A model generated the notes under the pieces. The model was not told the DNA's origin. It made no database searches and was given only the letters and a program-made list of their open reading frames with translations. Positions 33,368-41,428 of a DNA stretch of 64,000 nucleotides are shown here, piece by piece. A program made the position numbers and the translations under genes. Source of the DNA: Nocardia ninae NBRC 108245 (lineage in GTDB: Bacteria > Actinomycetota > Actinomycetes > Mycobacteriales > Mycobacteriaceae); contig NZ_BJXA01000012.1 in the NCBI RefSeq assembly GCF_007990755.1, forward strand, positions 62,001-126,000, given 5' to 3'. Within the stretch, counting starts at the first letter, position 1. The number at the start of each line of letters is the position of its first letter.

Positions 33368-34147
33368 TCAGGCGGGATCGGTGAGGGCTTGGACTCGACC
33401 GTAGCTCGGGGCTTCGCTGGTGGTGGGGTTGTCGTCGCGGACCGCGCGGGCGGCGTCGACGGCGGCGGCCAATGCCGTGCGGTACAGCAGCGAACCGGTG
33501 CTCACCCGGCGGACACCGAGGTCGGCGAGCGTGGTGAGCGAAGGGCCGGTCGGCGAGTAGAGGACGTTGAGGGGCAGTGGGGTAGCGGCGACGATCCGGC
33601 TGATTTCGTCGGGGTCGGTGAGACCGGGGACGAAGATGCCGTCGGCGCCCGCGGCCGTGTACTGGTCGACGCGGGGGCGGGTGGTGTCGGTGTCGAGTTT
33701 CAGCCAGTAGGTGTCGACGCGGGCGTTGACGAACAGCTCGGGGGAACGGGCCTTGATCGCCGCGATCAACTCGGACTGGTGATCCGGTTCGGCCAGTGTG
33801 GTTTCCGCACGGCCGTCCTCCAGATTGACTCCGGCGATACCCAATCCCGCTAGTTGCGCGACGTATTCGGCGACAGCGCTGGGGTTTTCGCTGAAGCCCC
33901 CTTCGATGTCGACCGTGACCGGCACCGGCAGCCGGACGAGTAACCGGGCCAGTGCCATCGTCGCGTCGGCGGTGACCCCGGTGCCGTCCGGCAGACCTGT
34001 CGCGACGGCGACGCCGAGGCTGGTGGTCCCGATCGCCGGGAACCCTTCGGCCGCAAGGATTGCCGCGGAACCGAAGTCCCAGGCGTTCGGCAGGACCAGC
34101 GGCCGGTCGCCGTGGTGCAGTTCGTGGAAGATCTTCGTCTTGTTCAT
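33368..34147 (-). CDS. Isocitrate lyase/PEP mutase family protein
   Basis: A 259-residue TIM-barrel protein of the ICL/PEP mutase superfamily. PLVLPNAWDFGSAAILAAEGFPAIGTTSLGVA, VTVDIEGGFSENPSAVAEYVAQLAGLGIAGVNLEDG and LFVNARVDTYWL are the substrate/Mg2+-binding blocks; DGIFVPGLTDPDEI follows. Members of this group cleave C-C or P-C bonds of 2-oxo acids or hydroxy diacids, and most have unknown substrates. The ATG overlaps the end of the P450-like gene by 4 nt, so the two are translationally coupled. Confidence 0.88.
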   Translation of the reverse strand: MNKTKIFHELHHGDRPLVLPNAWDFGSAAILAAEGFPAIGTTSLGVAVATGLPDGTGVTADATMALARLLVRLPVPVTVDIEGGFSENPSAVAEYVAQLAGLGIAGVNLEDGRAETTLAEPDHQSELIAAIKARSPELFVNARVDTYWLKLDTDTTRPRVDQYTAAGADGIFVPGLTDPDEISRIVAATPLPLNVLYSPTGPSLTTLADLGVRRVSTGSLLYRTALAAAVDAARAVRDDNPTTSEAPSYGRVQALTDPA

Positions 34148-34827
34148 GCGGACCCCTCGATGATTCCGGCGGCGATGGCGATGGCGTGCGCTCGGCCGGG
34201 GCAGGCGTGTGGGCCCGCCCCGAATCCCAGTCCAGGGTGCCGCATGTCGAGCTCGACGACCGCTCCGTCGACGAACCGTCTGGTCGAGCGAAGCGGCGGG
34301 TTCTCGATCATGGTCCGCTCGATGATCTGCTCGGCGGTGCCTTCGGTGGTCAGCTGCCGAGTGTTGGCGATCAGTGCGCTGGTTGCGGCACAAGCTTGCA
34401 CCAGCAGGCAGATTCGGGCGGCCGTGGTGTCGTCGGCGACGCCGCTGATTGCCGTTACCAACTCGGCGACGGCTTCGTCGGCCGCGGGGTTGTCCGGCTC
34501 GTATGGTTGATAGTGTGCGGCGACCAGTGCTACTGCGTCGACGGAAATGTTCTGCAGGCCAAGGGCTTCCGCCAAAACGCGGACATGGGGCAGTGGTCCG
34601 GCGGTGGTGCTGACCCGCTCGCGCAGATCGGCGGGGGAGAGCCGGTCGAGTTCCGCAGTGACCAATGCCCGCAACCGCTGATGCTCGGCGCCCTCGGCGA
34701 AGCGCGGCACGTGGGAGCGCAGCCACGCGAGGCCGATCGGCGCATCCACCCGGGGCACGGCGGGCACCGGTGCGTTGATCAATGTGGCGCGCACCTGCTC
34801 AGGGTTGGTGATCGAAGGGGCTGTCAT
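34144..34827 (-). CDS. Miniature cytochrome P450-like protein
   Basis: A 227-residue protein with the P450 heme loop GFGAGPHACPGR (Cys 209) but only about 55 percent of normal P450 length. An N-terminal RLRALVTAELDRLSP resembles the C-helix HxxxR block, and LLVQACAATSALIAN resembles the I-helix, although without the canonical acid-Thr pair. The K-helix ExxR motif is not evident (ERTMIENPPL is in its place). The protein ends 18 residues after the Cys, so the L-helix is short too. Whether it binds heme is open. It may be a compact family coupled to the PEP-mutase gene or a decayed P450. The start ATG 34827 is divergent from the ArsR-like gene. Confidence 0.7.
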   Translation of the reverse strand: MTAPSITNPEQVRATLINAPVPAVPRVDAPIGLAWLRSHVPRFAEGAEHQRLRALVTAELDRLSPADLRERVSTTAGPLPHVRVLAEALGLQNISVDAVALVAAHYQPYEPDNPAADEAVAELVTAISGVADDTTAARICLLVQACAATSALIANTRQLTTEGTAEQIIERTMIENPPLRSTRRFVDGAVVELDMRHPGLGFGAGPHACPGRAHAIAIAAGIIEGSA

Positions 34828-34855
34828 GCCGTGACCGTATCCCCGGATCATTTCG

Positions 34856-35716
34856 GTGGCCGCCGAAACGTTCGCGCACCATCATGGGGTGGTGTCATCC
34901 AGAGGAGCCGAACTGGCAGGTCTCGCCGCGTTGCTCGCCGACCGCACCCGCGCCGACATGTGTCTCGCCTTGGTCGACGGCCGCGCCTGGACCGCAGGTG
35001 AGCTCGCCCGTCACGCCGGAGTGGCCGCGTCCACCGCGACCGAACACCTCAATCGTCTCCTCGCGGGCGGGCTGCTCATCGAACGCCGCCAAGGCAGGCA
35101 TCGCTACGTCCAATTGGCGGGACCGCAGGTCGCCGACCTACTGGAGTCCATGGTCACCCACCTGGACCCACCCCGTCCGACGGTGACCAATCTCCGAACC
35201 GCCACTGCCGCAGCAGCTTTGGCAAACGGTCGCACCTGCTACGACCACCTGGCCGGACGCTTGGGCGTCGCCATCACCGATGCCATGTCCACCCAGGCCT
35301 TCCTCGATCAGGACAACGGTTTCGCCCTCACCGAAGCCGGTCTCACCTGGCTGACCGGCCCGCTCGGCATCGACCCCGCCACCCTGCACGCCACCCGCCG
35401 CCCCCTCGCCCGCCCCTGCCTCGACTGGACCGAACGCCGCACCCACCTGGGCGGCGCCGCAGGCGCCCACCTCTGCCGCCGCCTCCACGAACTCCACTGG
35501 ATCACCCGAATCGGCACCGGCCGCGCCATCCGCCTCACCCCGAAAGGCGAATCCGCCCTGCAAACTTCGCTGGCCCTCGACCTTTCCGCCCTGCAACCCC
35601 CTACACCGCATCCCGCAACTGCCGCAGCCGATAAGCCACCCGCGAAACAACCCCCGCCAACATCCTGGCCCCCGACTCCAACCGCTCCAGCAACTCCACC
35701 AACTCATCCTCGGTAG
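34856..35716 (+). CDS. ArsR/SmtB-like winged-helix regulator with Pro-rich tail
   Basis: Up to 286 residues. The N-terminal winged helix (ELAGLAALLADRTRADMCLALVDGRAWTAGELARHAGVAASTATEHLNRLLAGGLLIERRQGRHRYVQLAG) belongs to the ArsR group; a second half (CYDHLAGRLGVAITDAM, LTEAGLTWLTGPLGID, LHWITRIGTGRAIRLTPKGESALQ) is the effector part of this larger subtype. GTG 34889 or 34892 are equally possible starts. The last 38 residues are Pro/Thr-rich and overlap the convergent DUF222-like frame, suggesting stop-codon loss at a junction. It is divergent from the P450-like/PEP-mutase pair, its likely targets. Confidence 0.8.
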   Translation: MAAETFAHHHGVVSSRGAELAGLAALLADRTRADMCLALVDGRAWTAGELARHAGVAASTATEHLNRLLAGGLLIERRQGRHRYVQLAGPQVADLLESMVTHLDPPRPTVTNLRTATAAAALANGRTCYDHLAGRLGVAITDAMSTQAFLDQDNGFALTEAGLTWLTGPLGIDPATLHATRRPLARPCLDWTERRTHLGGAAGAHLCRRLHELHWITRIGTGRAIRLTPKGESALQTSLALDLSALQPPTPHPATAAADKPPAKQPPPTSWPPTPTAPATPPTHPR

Positions 35717-35801
35717 CCCGCGAAACATCCACCCCCCGCACCCCAGCCACCGCACCCTCCAGCGCCCTGACCTGCTCCTCAAAGGATTCGTTCGAACGCA
35801 T
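35601..35801 (-). pseudogene. Short DUF222/13E12-type N-terminal fragment
   Basis: A 66-codon frame whose product (ATEDELVELLERLESGARMLAGV within an acidic helical stretch) resembles the N-terminus of DUF222/13E12 HNH-endonuclease-like proteins, which normally exceed 400 residues. No HNH or DUF222 core follows; the stop is within the tail of the convergent regulator. The ATG lies inside a SOS-box-like sequence, as known for mycobacterial 13E12 members. It is best read as a truncated relic that kept its promoter, though a functional small protein is not excluded. Confidence 0.5.
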
Positions 35802-35807
35802 GTTCTA
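35792..35807. promoter_or_regulatory. SOS (LexA) box over the DUF222-like start codon
   Basis: TCGAAC-GCAT-GTTCTA matches the mycobacterial SOS box TCGAAC-N4-GTTCGA at 11 of 12 defined positions. The start codon of the minus-strand frame (35799-35801) is within the spacer. Known LexA sites in Mycobacterium precede 13E12 repeat-family genes. Confidence 0.7.
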
Positions 35808-35998
35808 ATGATAGCAGTTCTGGTCCACAGCACGTGCTCGTCGCGAACGCTGCGACGAAGCAGGCCCGTACGCCCCACACCCTGATGACCACGTCTGGTG
35901 GCAATCTCTATCCGGGCGCAGAACGCGCGGACCGGACTCGGGATGTCCGCACCCAGCACATCGCATCCAACGCAGCATTCTCAGGAGGTCGGTCCGGC

Positions 35999-36991
35999 TC
36001 AGTGGGCGTGGATGCCGATGAAGGACAACAGGATTTCGGCGGATCGGGTGGGATTCTCGACCTGGGGTGAGTGGCCGACGCCCGGCACGGTCACCACCGT
36101 CGCGTCGGGAACGGTGCGATATTCGGCGGTGGAGGTGGAGCAGCGCCACCGGCGGTCTTGTTCACCGAAGATCACCAGCAGGGGTTTGCCCAGGACGGTC
36201 AGCCGGTCCGGAAGGGCGCGCTGGTTCAGATAGTCGCGACTGGCCGCCGAGGTCGCGGTGAGGGCATGATGGGTCATGCCACGCAAGTCGCCGACGAACT
36301 GTTGCGGGATCGGGTAGCTGTCGGTGGCGAACGCACTGCTCAGAGCCTGGCGGAGGAGGTCGTCGGTGCGTAACTGCCACATCGCTTCCCCGAGGACCGG
36401 AGTCGTGAGCAGCCGGCCGGCGGGACTTTCGGAAGTATCGGCACCGAGGGTGGGGCCGGTGTCGACGAGCACCAGCGCGGTCACCAGGTCGGGGCGTTGC
36501 TCGGCGAGCGAGGTGGCCACCGCGCCTCCGGTGGAGTGGCCGACCGCGATCGCGTGCCGGACACCGAGCTGGTCCAGTGCTCCGGCGACCCGCTTGCCTT
36601 GCTCCGGGATCGAGTAGCCGGCGCCGTCGGGTTTGTCCGAGCTGCCGTGCCCGAGCAGGTCGAGGCGGATAACGTGGTAGGAGTCGGCCAGCAGCGGCAC
36701 CAGCCGGTCCCACCAGTGGGTGGATGCGCCGAGCCCATGGATCAAGACCAGGGCAGGGCCGCCGCCGAGGCCGTCCTGGCTGACATGGATGTTCTGACCG
36801 TCGATGGTGAGTGTCGATTCGACGGTGGCCGCGGCGCTGTGGTGAGCGGTCACCACCGAGTTTCCCAGCAGCAGCACGACAATCGCGCTGACGATGGCCA
36901 CAGCGAGGAGGCGGTGCTTGCGGCGTTTTCCCGCGCGCCGCTGGTCCAGCCGGGTTCCGTGCGAATGGTTGTCGATTACGGGTGAAGTCAC
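35999..36991 (-). CDS. Membrane-anchored alpha/beta hydrolase
   Basis: About 330 residues from GTG 36991. A basic N-terminus (QRRAGKRRKHR) leads into one membrane segment (LLAVAIVSAIVVLLLGNSVV), then an alpha/beta hydrolase domain outside or at the membrane. ALVLIHGLGASTHWWDRL holds the oxyanion HG, VGHSTGGAVATSLA the nucleophile Ser, FGEQDRRW the acid and PGVGHSPQVENP the catalytic His. ATG 37054 would be an alternative start but overlaps the divergent regulator. Substrate unknown; the adjacent AraC gene probably controls it. Confidence 0.85.
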   Translation of the reverse strand: MTSPVIDNHSHGTRLDQRRAGKRRKHRLLAVAIVSAIVVLLLGNSVVTAHHSAAATVESTLTIDGQNIHVSQDGLGGGPALVLIHGLGASTHWWDRLVPLLADSYHVIRLDLLGHGSSDKPDGAGYSIPEQGKRVAGALDQLGVRHAIAVGHSTGGAVATSLAEQRPDLVTALVLVDTGPTLGADTSESPAGRLLTTPVLGEAMWQLRTDDLLRQALSSAFATDSYPIPQQFVGDLRGMTHHALTATSAASRDYLNQRALPDRLTVLGKPLLVIFGEQDRRWRCSTSTAEYRTVPDATVVTVPGVGHSPQVENPTRSAEILLSFIGIHAH

Positions 36992-37033
36992 GCCCTCACT
37001 GTCGCCGCCGGTGGGGACCGATGGCTTGAACAA

Positions 37034-37933
37034 ATGTTCCCCGACCTCCAGCATATGAGGGTGCGCTTCACTGGGCCGGAACCTGTCTGGGATGTCGTTT
37101 GTCCGCCCCGGCCGAGCCGGATACCCGGTGTCCGCATGGCTGGATTCCGCGATCATGGTGCGAAACCTGTTGACCAGCGGGCGCTTCCGCATCCTGCCGT
37201 GACAATGCTGCTGGAGTTCGGCGCGCGTTCGCCGGTCGTGGACGACGCCGCCGGACAGTGTCGGGGCAGTCTCGCCGCCGGTCTGGGAACCAGTACGCGA
37301 CGCGTACGCGGCGAGCAGATCGAATGCGTGCAAGTGCGGTTGTCGCCGCTGATCGCGGGCGCCGTGCTGAGCGCCTCCCCCGCCGAATTGACCGACGCCG
37401 TTGTGCATCTGGACGACCTATGGGGCCAGGAGGCGGCACGGATCCGCGAGCAGCTGGCCGAGACCCCTTCGTGGACAGAGCGTTTCGCTCTCATCGAGGT
37501 GTTGCTGGCTCGCCGCTGCGTGGCCGAACCTTCGGCCGAGCCGGAAGTGATCTGGGCCTGGCGGCGTATTCGGGCCGGGCGCGGTTTGGTCCGGATCGAT
37601 GGCCTGGCCGACGAGGTCGGTTGGAGCCGCAAACGCCTGTGGTCCCGGTTCCGAGCGCAATTCGGTGTGCCGCCCAAGCGGGCGGCGACACTGGTCCGCT
37701 TCGACCGTGCCGTCCACGGACTCGCCGCCGGTGCCGACCCGGCCCGGGTTGCCGCCGACAACGGCTACGCTGACCAATCCCACCTGCACCGCGATATCGT
37801 CGCGTTCACCGGCGTGACGCCGGCGGCCGTGGCCGGCGAATCCTGGCTGGCTGTCGACGACATCGCCTGGCCCGGTACCAGCCGTCGTGCCGCTAGCCCT
37901 GCCTTCGACGAATCGACCCGGCCACCGGGCTGA
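37034..37933 (+). CDS. AraC family transcriptional regulator
   Basis: A 299-residue regulator. The C-terminal double HTH (GLADEVGWSRKRLWSRFRAQFGVPPKRAATLVRFDRAVHGLAAGADPARVAADNGYADQSHLHRDIVAFTGVTPAAV) is clear; the N-terminal half matches the DUF6597-type sensor seen in such AraC proteins (VTMLLEFGA, VQVRLSPLIAGAVL). It is divergent from the alpha/beta hydrolase gene with a 42-bp gap. ATG 37055 is a second possible start. Confidence 0.87.
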   Translation: MFPDLQHMRVRFTGPEPVWDVVCPPRPSRIPGVRMAGFRDHGAKPVDQRALPHPAVTMLLEFGARSPVVDDAAGQCRGSLAAGLGTSTRRVRGEQIECVQVRLSPLIAGAVLSASPAELTDAVVHLDDLWGQEAARIREQLAETPSWTERFALIEVLLARRCVAEPSAEPEVIWAWRRIRAGRGLVRIDGLADEVGWSRKRLWSRFRAQFGVPPKRAATLVRFDRAVHGLAAGADPARVAADNGYADQSHLHRDIVAFTGVTPAAVAGESWLAVDDIAWPGTSRRAASPAFDESTRPPG

Positions 37934-37978
37934 CGCAAGACACAGTTTTCTGCGCCCGACTACGGCCGACGAGTGTCG

Positions 37979-38413
37979 TCAGTGGAGTTCCTCGACCAAC
38001 CCGATGATGATGCCCTCGGGCCCGCGGACATATCCGTAGCGGAGCATGTCTTCGTAACGGGCTACCGTGCCCACGAGTTCGCCACCGTGGGCGCGCAGGC
38101 GGTCGATGACGTCGTCGATGTCGTCGGTCACGAACGTCAGGCGGGGGATGCCAAGGGTGTTCACTGGTGCCTTTGGCGCGGGGTTGGTGGCGGGCGAACG
38201 GAACGTCGAAAGTTCCACCCGGCCATGGCCATCCGGCGTTCGGACGACGGCCATGTCTGCTTGCACGCCGTCCAGCCCGAGCAGGTCGTCGGCCCATTGA
38301 CCACCGACTGTCGCTTCGCCCTCCAGTTCCAGGCCCAGTTCTATGAAGAACGCGACAGCAGCCGCGAGGTCCTCGACCACAATGCCGACGTGATCCATCC
38401 GGCGGATCGTCAT
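37979..38413 (-). CDS. VOC family protein
   Basis: A 144-residue vicinal-oxygen-chelate protein: TIRRMDHVGIVVEDLAAAVAFFIELGLELEGEATV, then LTFVTDDIDDVIDRLRAHGGELVGTVARYEDMLRYGYVRGPEGIIIGLVEEL. His 8 and the terminal Glu are at metal-ligand positions. GAGGAG precedes ATG 38413. It is convergent with the AraC gene; function unspecified. Confidence 0.85.
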   Translation of the reverse strand: MTIRRMDHVGIVVEDLAAAVAFFIELGLELEGEATVGGQWADDLLGLDGVQADMAVVRTPDGHGRVELSTFRSPATNPAPKAPVNTLGIPRLTFVTDDIDDVIDRLRAHGGELVGTVARYEDMLRYGYVRGPEGIIIGLVEELH

Positions 38414-38681
38414 AATGTTCTCCTCAGGTTCGTTGCGCGGCCCGTTCGGCTGCTCGTGCCCCTGGGACGGAGCCGCCCGAGCGTTCTCGACATCCACGGC
38501 GCATGAGTTTCCCAATCTATTTGGACCGGGTTGTGCAGCGGCACGACCGTGCAGCAGCGGGAACTCGGGCTCCAGCCATCTAGCCCCCGAAACCAGGGGC
38601 AAGATGCGGATCTCGATGACCGATAGCATCGGTGCCACGCACTGCGCCAACTCAATTGACGGTGCGCCAGAGGGGAATTCG

Positions 38682-38777
38682 ATGCCAGAAGAAACACTTC
38701 GGGCAGACGACGAAGCTGTGCAGGCCGACCTCCTGGGTTCCGCGGCGCAGGTCAATCGCGAATTCGATCGCCGATGA
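38682..38777 (+). CDS. 31-residue small protein, first frame of the type VII-like cassette
   Basis: ATG 38682 has AGGGG 7 nt upstream. The product (MPEETLRADDEAVQADLLGS then AAQVNREFDRR) is acidic and helical and recalls the first helix of ESX-type proteins without being one. Its TGA overlaps the next ATG (ATGA). It could be a leader peptide coupling translation, a small secreted factor or a truncated ESX gene. No family recognised. Confidence 0.4.
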   Translation: MPEETLRADDEAVQADLLGSAAQVNREFDRR

Positions 38778-38923
38778 CAACCTCAGCAGCCGTAGTAGAC
38801 GGCGCAGACTGCAATTTCCGGCAACCCTCGGCTGACCACGACGCCGGTGACACGATGGCGGTCCACGCGATGCGCAAGATCCTCAGAGCAATCGGATTCA
38901 GGGATAGAGGTCACGAACTGTGA
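38774..38923 (+). CDS. 49-residue small protein, second frame of the cassette
   Basis: ATG 38774 overlaps the previous stop and its own TGA overlaps the GTG start of the ESX-like gene (GTGA). The product has an acidic first half and a basic amphipathic end (MRKILRAIGFRDRG). It resembles no family I know. The double overlap is the main argument that it is translated. Confidence 0.4.
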   Translation: MTTSAAVVDGADCNFRQPSADHDAGDTMAVHAMRKILRAIGFRDRGHEL

Positions 38924-39204
38924 GCGGGTTCGAGGTTGAGATCAGTCAGCTGAAAGAGGCGGCCAAAGCGGCGGGATCCGCCGCGACCCAGGCCAGGGCG
39001 GTGGACCCGGGTAACGGCTTGACCGGGCTCGCGGCGGCATTGCCGGGTGGGGAGGCGGCGAAGAAGGCGCCGACGTTGGTGACGACGTTCAATGACCGCG
39101 CGAAGGGCTGGGCAGACGAGATCGGCGGCTGGGGCGATTTGGTGACCGCGGCCGCGAAGTTGTACGCCGAGAACGAGGTCGAGGCGGAAAGGGCTTTCGG
39201 ATAA
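38920..39204 (+). CDS. ESX/WXG100-like type VII secretion target (DUF2580-like)
   Basis: A 94-residue helical-hairpin protein. Two Ala-rich helices (FEVEISQLKEAAKAAGSAATQARAV and VTAAAKLYAENEVEAERAFG) flank a Gly/Pro turn and KGWADEIGGWG, a WxxxxGGW variant of the WXG turn. Proteins of this sort are secreted by, or form a heterodimer guiding a partner to, a type VII system. GTG 38920 is in the GTGA overlap; the TAA overlaps the next ATG, so it is coupled to the large protein that follows. Confidence 0.75.
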   Translation: MSGFEVEISQLKEAAKAAGSAATQARAVDPGNGLTGLAAALPGGEAAKKAPTLVTTFNDRAKGWADEIGGWGDLVTAAAKLYAENEVEAERAFG

Positions 39205-40601
39205 TGGCCGTCGGCTATCACGACGTCCGAAAGTGGGACTCGCAGGCGCTCGATACGTCGGCCACCAACTTGCGTGGGCGGCGGGACAAACTCATCGGGC
39301 TGCAGGACGAACTCGACGACGCCAGGAGATTGCCCCAGTGGCACGGTCCCGCGAGCGAGCGCGCACGCGGTTCGCTGGGTACCACGCGGAACAACGCCGA
39401 AATCTTGATCGCGGAGCTGTCCGCGGTCGACCGCGCCATGCAGAACGCATCGGACGACGTGTCCGCCCTGAAAACCCGGGTCGCCAATAACGACGCCCTC
39501 GCCGACACTTACCAGTTCGGCATCGCCGCCGATGGCGCGATCGTGGACAACAAGCCCCCGGACCCGCCGCCGAAGTCGCGATTCGAGGCCGAAGACCGCG
39601 CGGAGAGCGCACGGCATCGCGAAACCATCAGGGCGCAGCTGGAAAAGGAAACCAAGGCGATACTCACCACGGCGAAGAACATCGACACCGCCGTTGCCCT
39701 GGTGCTGCAACTCGCGCAGGACCGCAAGATCAGCGACCACGGCGCGACCACCCTCGACGGCGCCAGAAAAGGCGGGGAGATCGACGCCAACGTGGCCGAG
39801 ATGGAGCAGGCACTGCGCGACGCCGGGCTGCTGACCGGTCCGCCGGTGACCGGTTATTACCGGCAGTGGCTCGAGAACGCCGTGCGCCGGGGCGTATCGA
39901 TCGACACGATCAAGCAGATGGTCTCCGAACACAAGATCACGCCGGAGGATTTCAAGATCCTGGATCGAATGGAAGAGATCCGCGAGGACGAGGACGGCGA
40001 CGGGATCTTCAAGTCGTACTTCCTGATGCCGAACAACATGAGCGGGGACGACGCCGCCAAGGCGGTGCGGATGACCTACATCTTGAACGCGGGCACCGAC
40101 TACGGCACCGAAGGCGAGAAAACCGACTTCGCACCGACCCCATACGGATCTGCGGAACTACGCCGAATCACCGAGCGGCAACGGGACAACTCCTGGAGCT
40201 ACAACGACGATGTGGGATTCGTGCACGGCAACGGTGGACGTTTGGTGACCACGCCGAACGGCATGATGATGGGTTTGGGCGGGAACCTCGTTCAGGACCA
40301 GTTCAGCCAAAACGGCGGAACGACCTGGGGCGATACGTTCATGCTGAACGTCGACGACTCGAAAGATCCGGCGCAACAGCTTCGAGAGGTCGCGAGGTCG
40401 GGTCACGCGTGGTACGAAAACGACAACGGTCCGTACCGGGGCAAACTCGACCTGGACCGCTTTTTGCACCACGAGGAGCGTCACTCTCAGCAGTGGGCCG
40501 AGGAAGGTTATGCCGGCTTCCTCGCGTCCTACGCGTGGGAGCAAGTCACCGGCGGCAACGAGACCGAGGAAGAAGCGGGGCTTTCCGATGGCGGTTATTA
40601 G
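39204..40601 (+). CDS. Putative type VII effector with C-terminal HEERH metallopeptidase-like domain
   Basis: A 465-residue protein. Residues 1-100 form a helical WXG-like targeting region (KWDSQALDTSATNLRGRRDKL, WHGPASERARGSL). Residues 120-330 are a charged helical middle (TPR-region-like). The C-terminus has FLHHEERHSQQWAEEGYAGFLASYAWE, i.e. an HExxH motif at residues 423-427, and a downstream EEEAGLSDGGY where a third metal ligand could lie. No core secretion ATPase is nearby, so export would use a system elsewhere. It starts 1 nt inside the previous stop and overlaps the lipoprotein gene by 14 nt. A peptidase toxin or cell-wall enzyme is inferred. Confidence 0.7.
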   Translation: MAVGYHDVRKWDSQALDTSATNLRGRRDKLIGLQDELDDARRLPQWHGPASERARGSLGTTRNNAEILIAELSAVDRAMQNASDDVSALKTRVANNDALADTYQFGIAADGAIVDNKPPDPPPKSRFEAEDRAESARHRETIRAQLEKETKAILTTAKNIDTAVALVLQLAQDRKISDHGATTLDGARKGGEIDANVAEMEQALRDAGLLTGPPVTGYYRQWLENAVRRGVSIDTIKQMVSEHKITPEDFKILDRMEEIREDEDGDGIFKSYFLMPNNMSGDDAAKAVRMTYILNAGTDYGTEGEKTDFAPTPYGSAELRRITERQRDNSWSYNDDVGFVHGNGGRLVTTPNGMMMGLGGNLVQDQFSQNGGTTWGDTFMLNVDDSKDPAQQLREVARSGHAWYENDNGPYRGKLDLDRFLHHEERHSQQWAEEGYAGFLASYAWEQVTGGNETEEEAGLSDGGY

Positions 40602-41142
40602 GTGGCCGCGGGTCGCCTGCGCTGCCGTGTTCGTGGCGGCGGTGACCGGGGCGTGCGACAGCCAAGCGCAGTTCGCGCCGTCGCTGCCGCCTGCGGCCGG
40701 GTTCCGCGTCGACGACGGTGTCCTGAAACTGTGGACGGGCACTCCGTGCGAGGGCGTCACCGGCCTGACGTTGATCTTCGACTCCGGCACCTCGGAGAGC
40801 ACGGACCAGGTGTGGACCGCGCCGCGGCCGGGGGTGCCGGTGGAGCGCATGGACCTGCTGCGGACCGCCAAGGGATCCGCTCCCGACACCGGCGGACCTC
40901 TCCAGGTCCAGAAATCGCTGCCCGCAGACTACGACTGGACCAAGGCGGGTTCGCTCTCCTTCTCCGTTGACGGCCCGGAGGCGTACGGTGCCAGGGCCGA
41001 CGTCGCTCGAGTCTTGCGCGAGTCGGCCCAGCACCCGTCCGGGAGTTACCTTTTCGGCGAGCGCGGTTGGCTGGACGCGTCGGAGGTCCAGCGCGAGAAT
41101 CGGAAATCGTTCCTGACCGTCTGCACTCCCGACCCGAAGTAG
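40588..41142 (+). CDS. Lipoprotein, possible immunity or chaperone partner
   Basis: A 184-residue protein with a signal peptide ending VTGAC (Cys near residue 23), so probably a surface lipoprotein. The mature part contains two further Cys (TGTPCEGVTG near the start and FLTVCTPDPK at the end), which could form a disulfide, and predicted beta strands (LTLIFDSGTSE). ATG 40588 lies inside the end of the effector gene, so the two are translationally coupled. By position it could protect the producer outside the membrane (inference). Confidence 0.6.
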   Translation: MAVIRWPRVACAAVFVAAVTGACDSQAQFAPSLPPAAGFRVDDGVLKLWTGTPCEGVTGLTLIFDSGTSESTDQVWTAPRPGVPVERMDLLRTAKGSAPDTGGPLQVQKSLPADYDWTKAGSLSFSVDGPEAYGARADVARVLRESAQHPSGSYLFGERGWLDASEVQRENRKSFLTVCTPDPK

Positions 41143-41173
41143 TTGCCGCACAATCGAACCTGCGGAGCAGAAG

Positions 41174-41428
41174 ATGGACACGCCGAACAGCACTCGCCGC
41201 ACAAGCGCGCTGCGGACAACGGTGCGGCGTCTCGTCCTGGGCGCATTCGCCGGTACCGCCGTCTTGATCGTGCTGTTCGTCGCCGAGGTGGTGCTCAGCG
41301 TCACTGGAGTGTCCGCCGACCCGCACGGCTACGGAATGTTCGCCGGAATCCTGTTCACGGCGATCCTGACACCGGTCGCGTTGGCACTGTGGCTGCTGTA
41401 CCGATCGATGCGCCGACGCTGGAACTGA
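41174..41428 (+). CDS. Small two-helix membrane protein
   Basis: An 84-residue protein with a basic start (MDTPNSTRRTSALRTTVRR), a membrane segment LVLGAFAGTAVLIVLFVAEVVLSV, a short external loop and a second segment FAGILFTAILTPVALALWLLY ending in RSMRRRWN. Both ends are predicted inside. GGAGCAGAAG precedes the ATG. It follows the lipoprotein by 31 nt and may belong to the cassette. No family recognised. Confidence 0.6.
   Translation: MDTPNSTRRTSALRTTVRRLVLGAFAGTAVLIVLFVAEVVLSVTGVSADPHGYGMFAGILFTAILTPVALALWLLYRSMRRRWN

Noticed and set aside
35138-35959. 273-codon minus-strand frame covering the ArsR-like gene.
   Set aside because: Its product is Trp/Arg/Gly-rich nonsense opposite a clear winged-helix gene; only the 66-codon frame at 35601-35801 in another register looks protein-like.
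37054-38520. Considered an upstream extension of the alpha/beta hydrolase and of the VOC gene on the minus strand.
   Set aside because: The extensions run into divergent genes or promoter regions, and both genes have acceptable internal starts (36991 and 38413).
38414-38681. Several small frames upstream of the type VII-like cassette.
   Set aside because: They lack ribosome sites and overlap each other in different registers; only the frame at 38682 is coupled to what follows.
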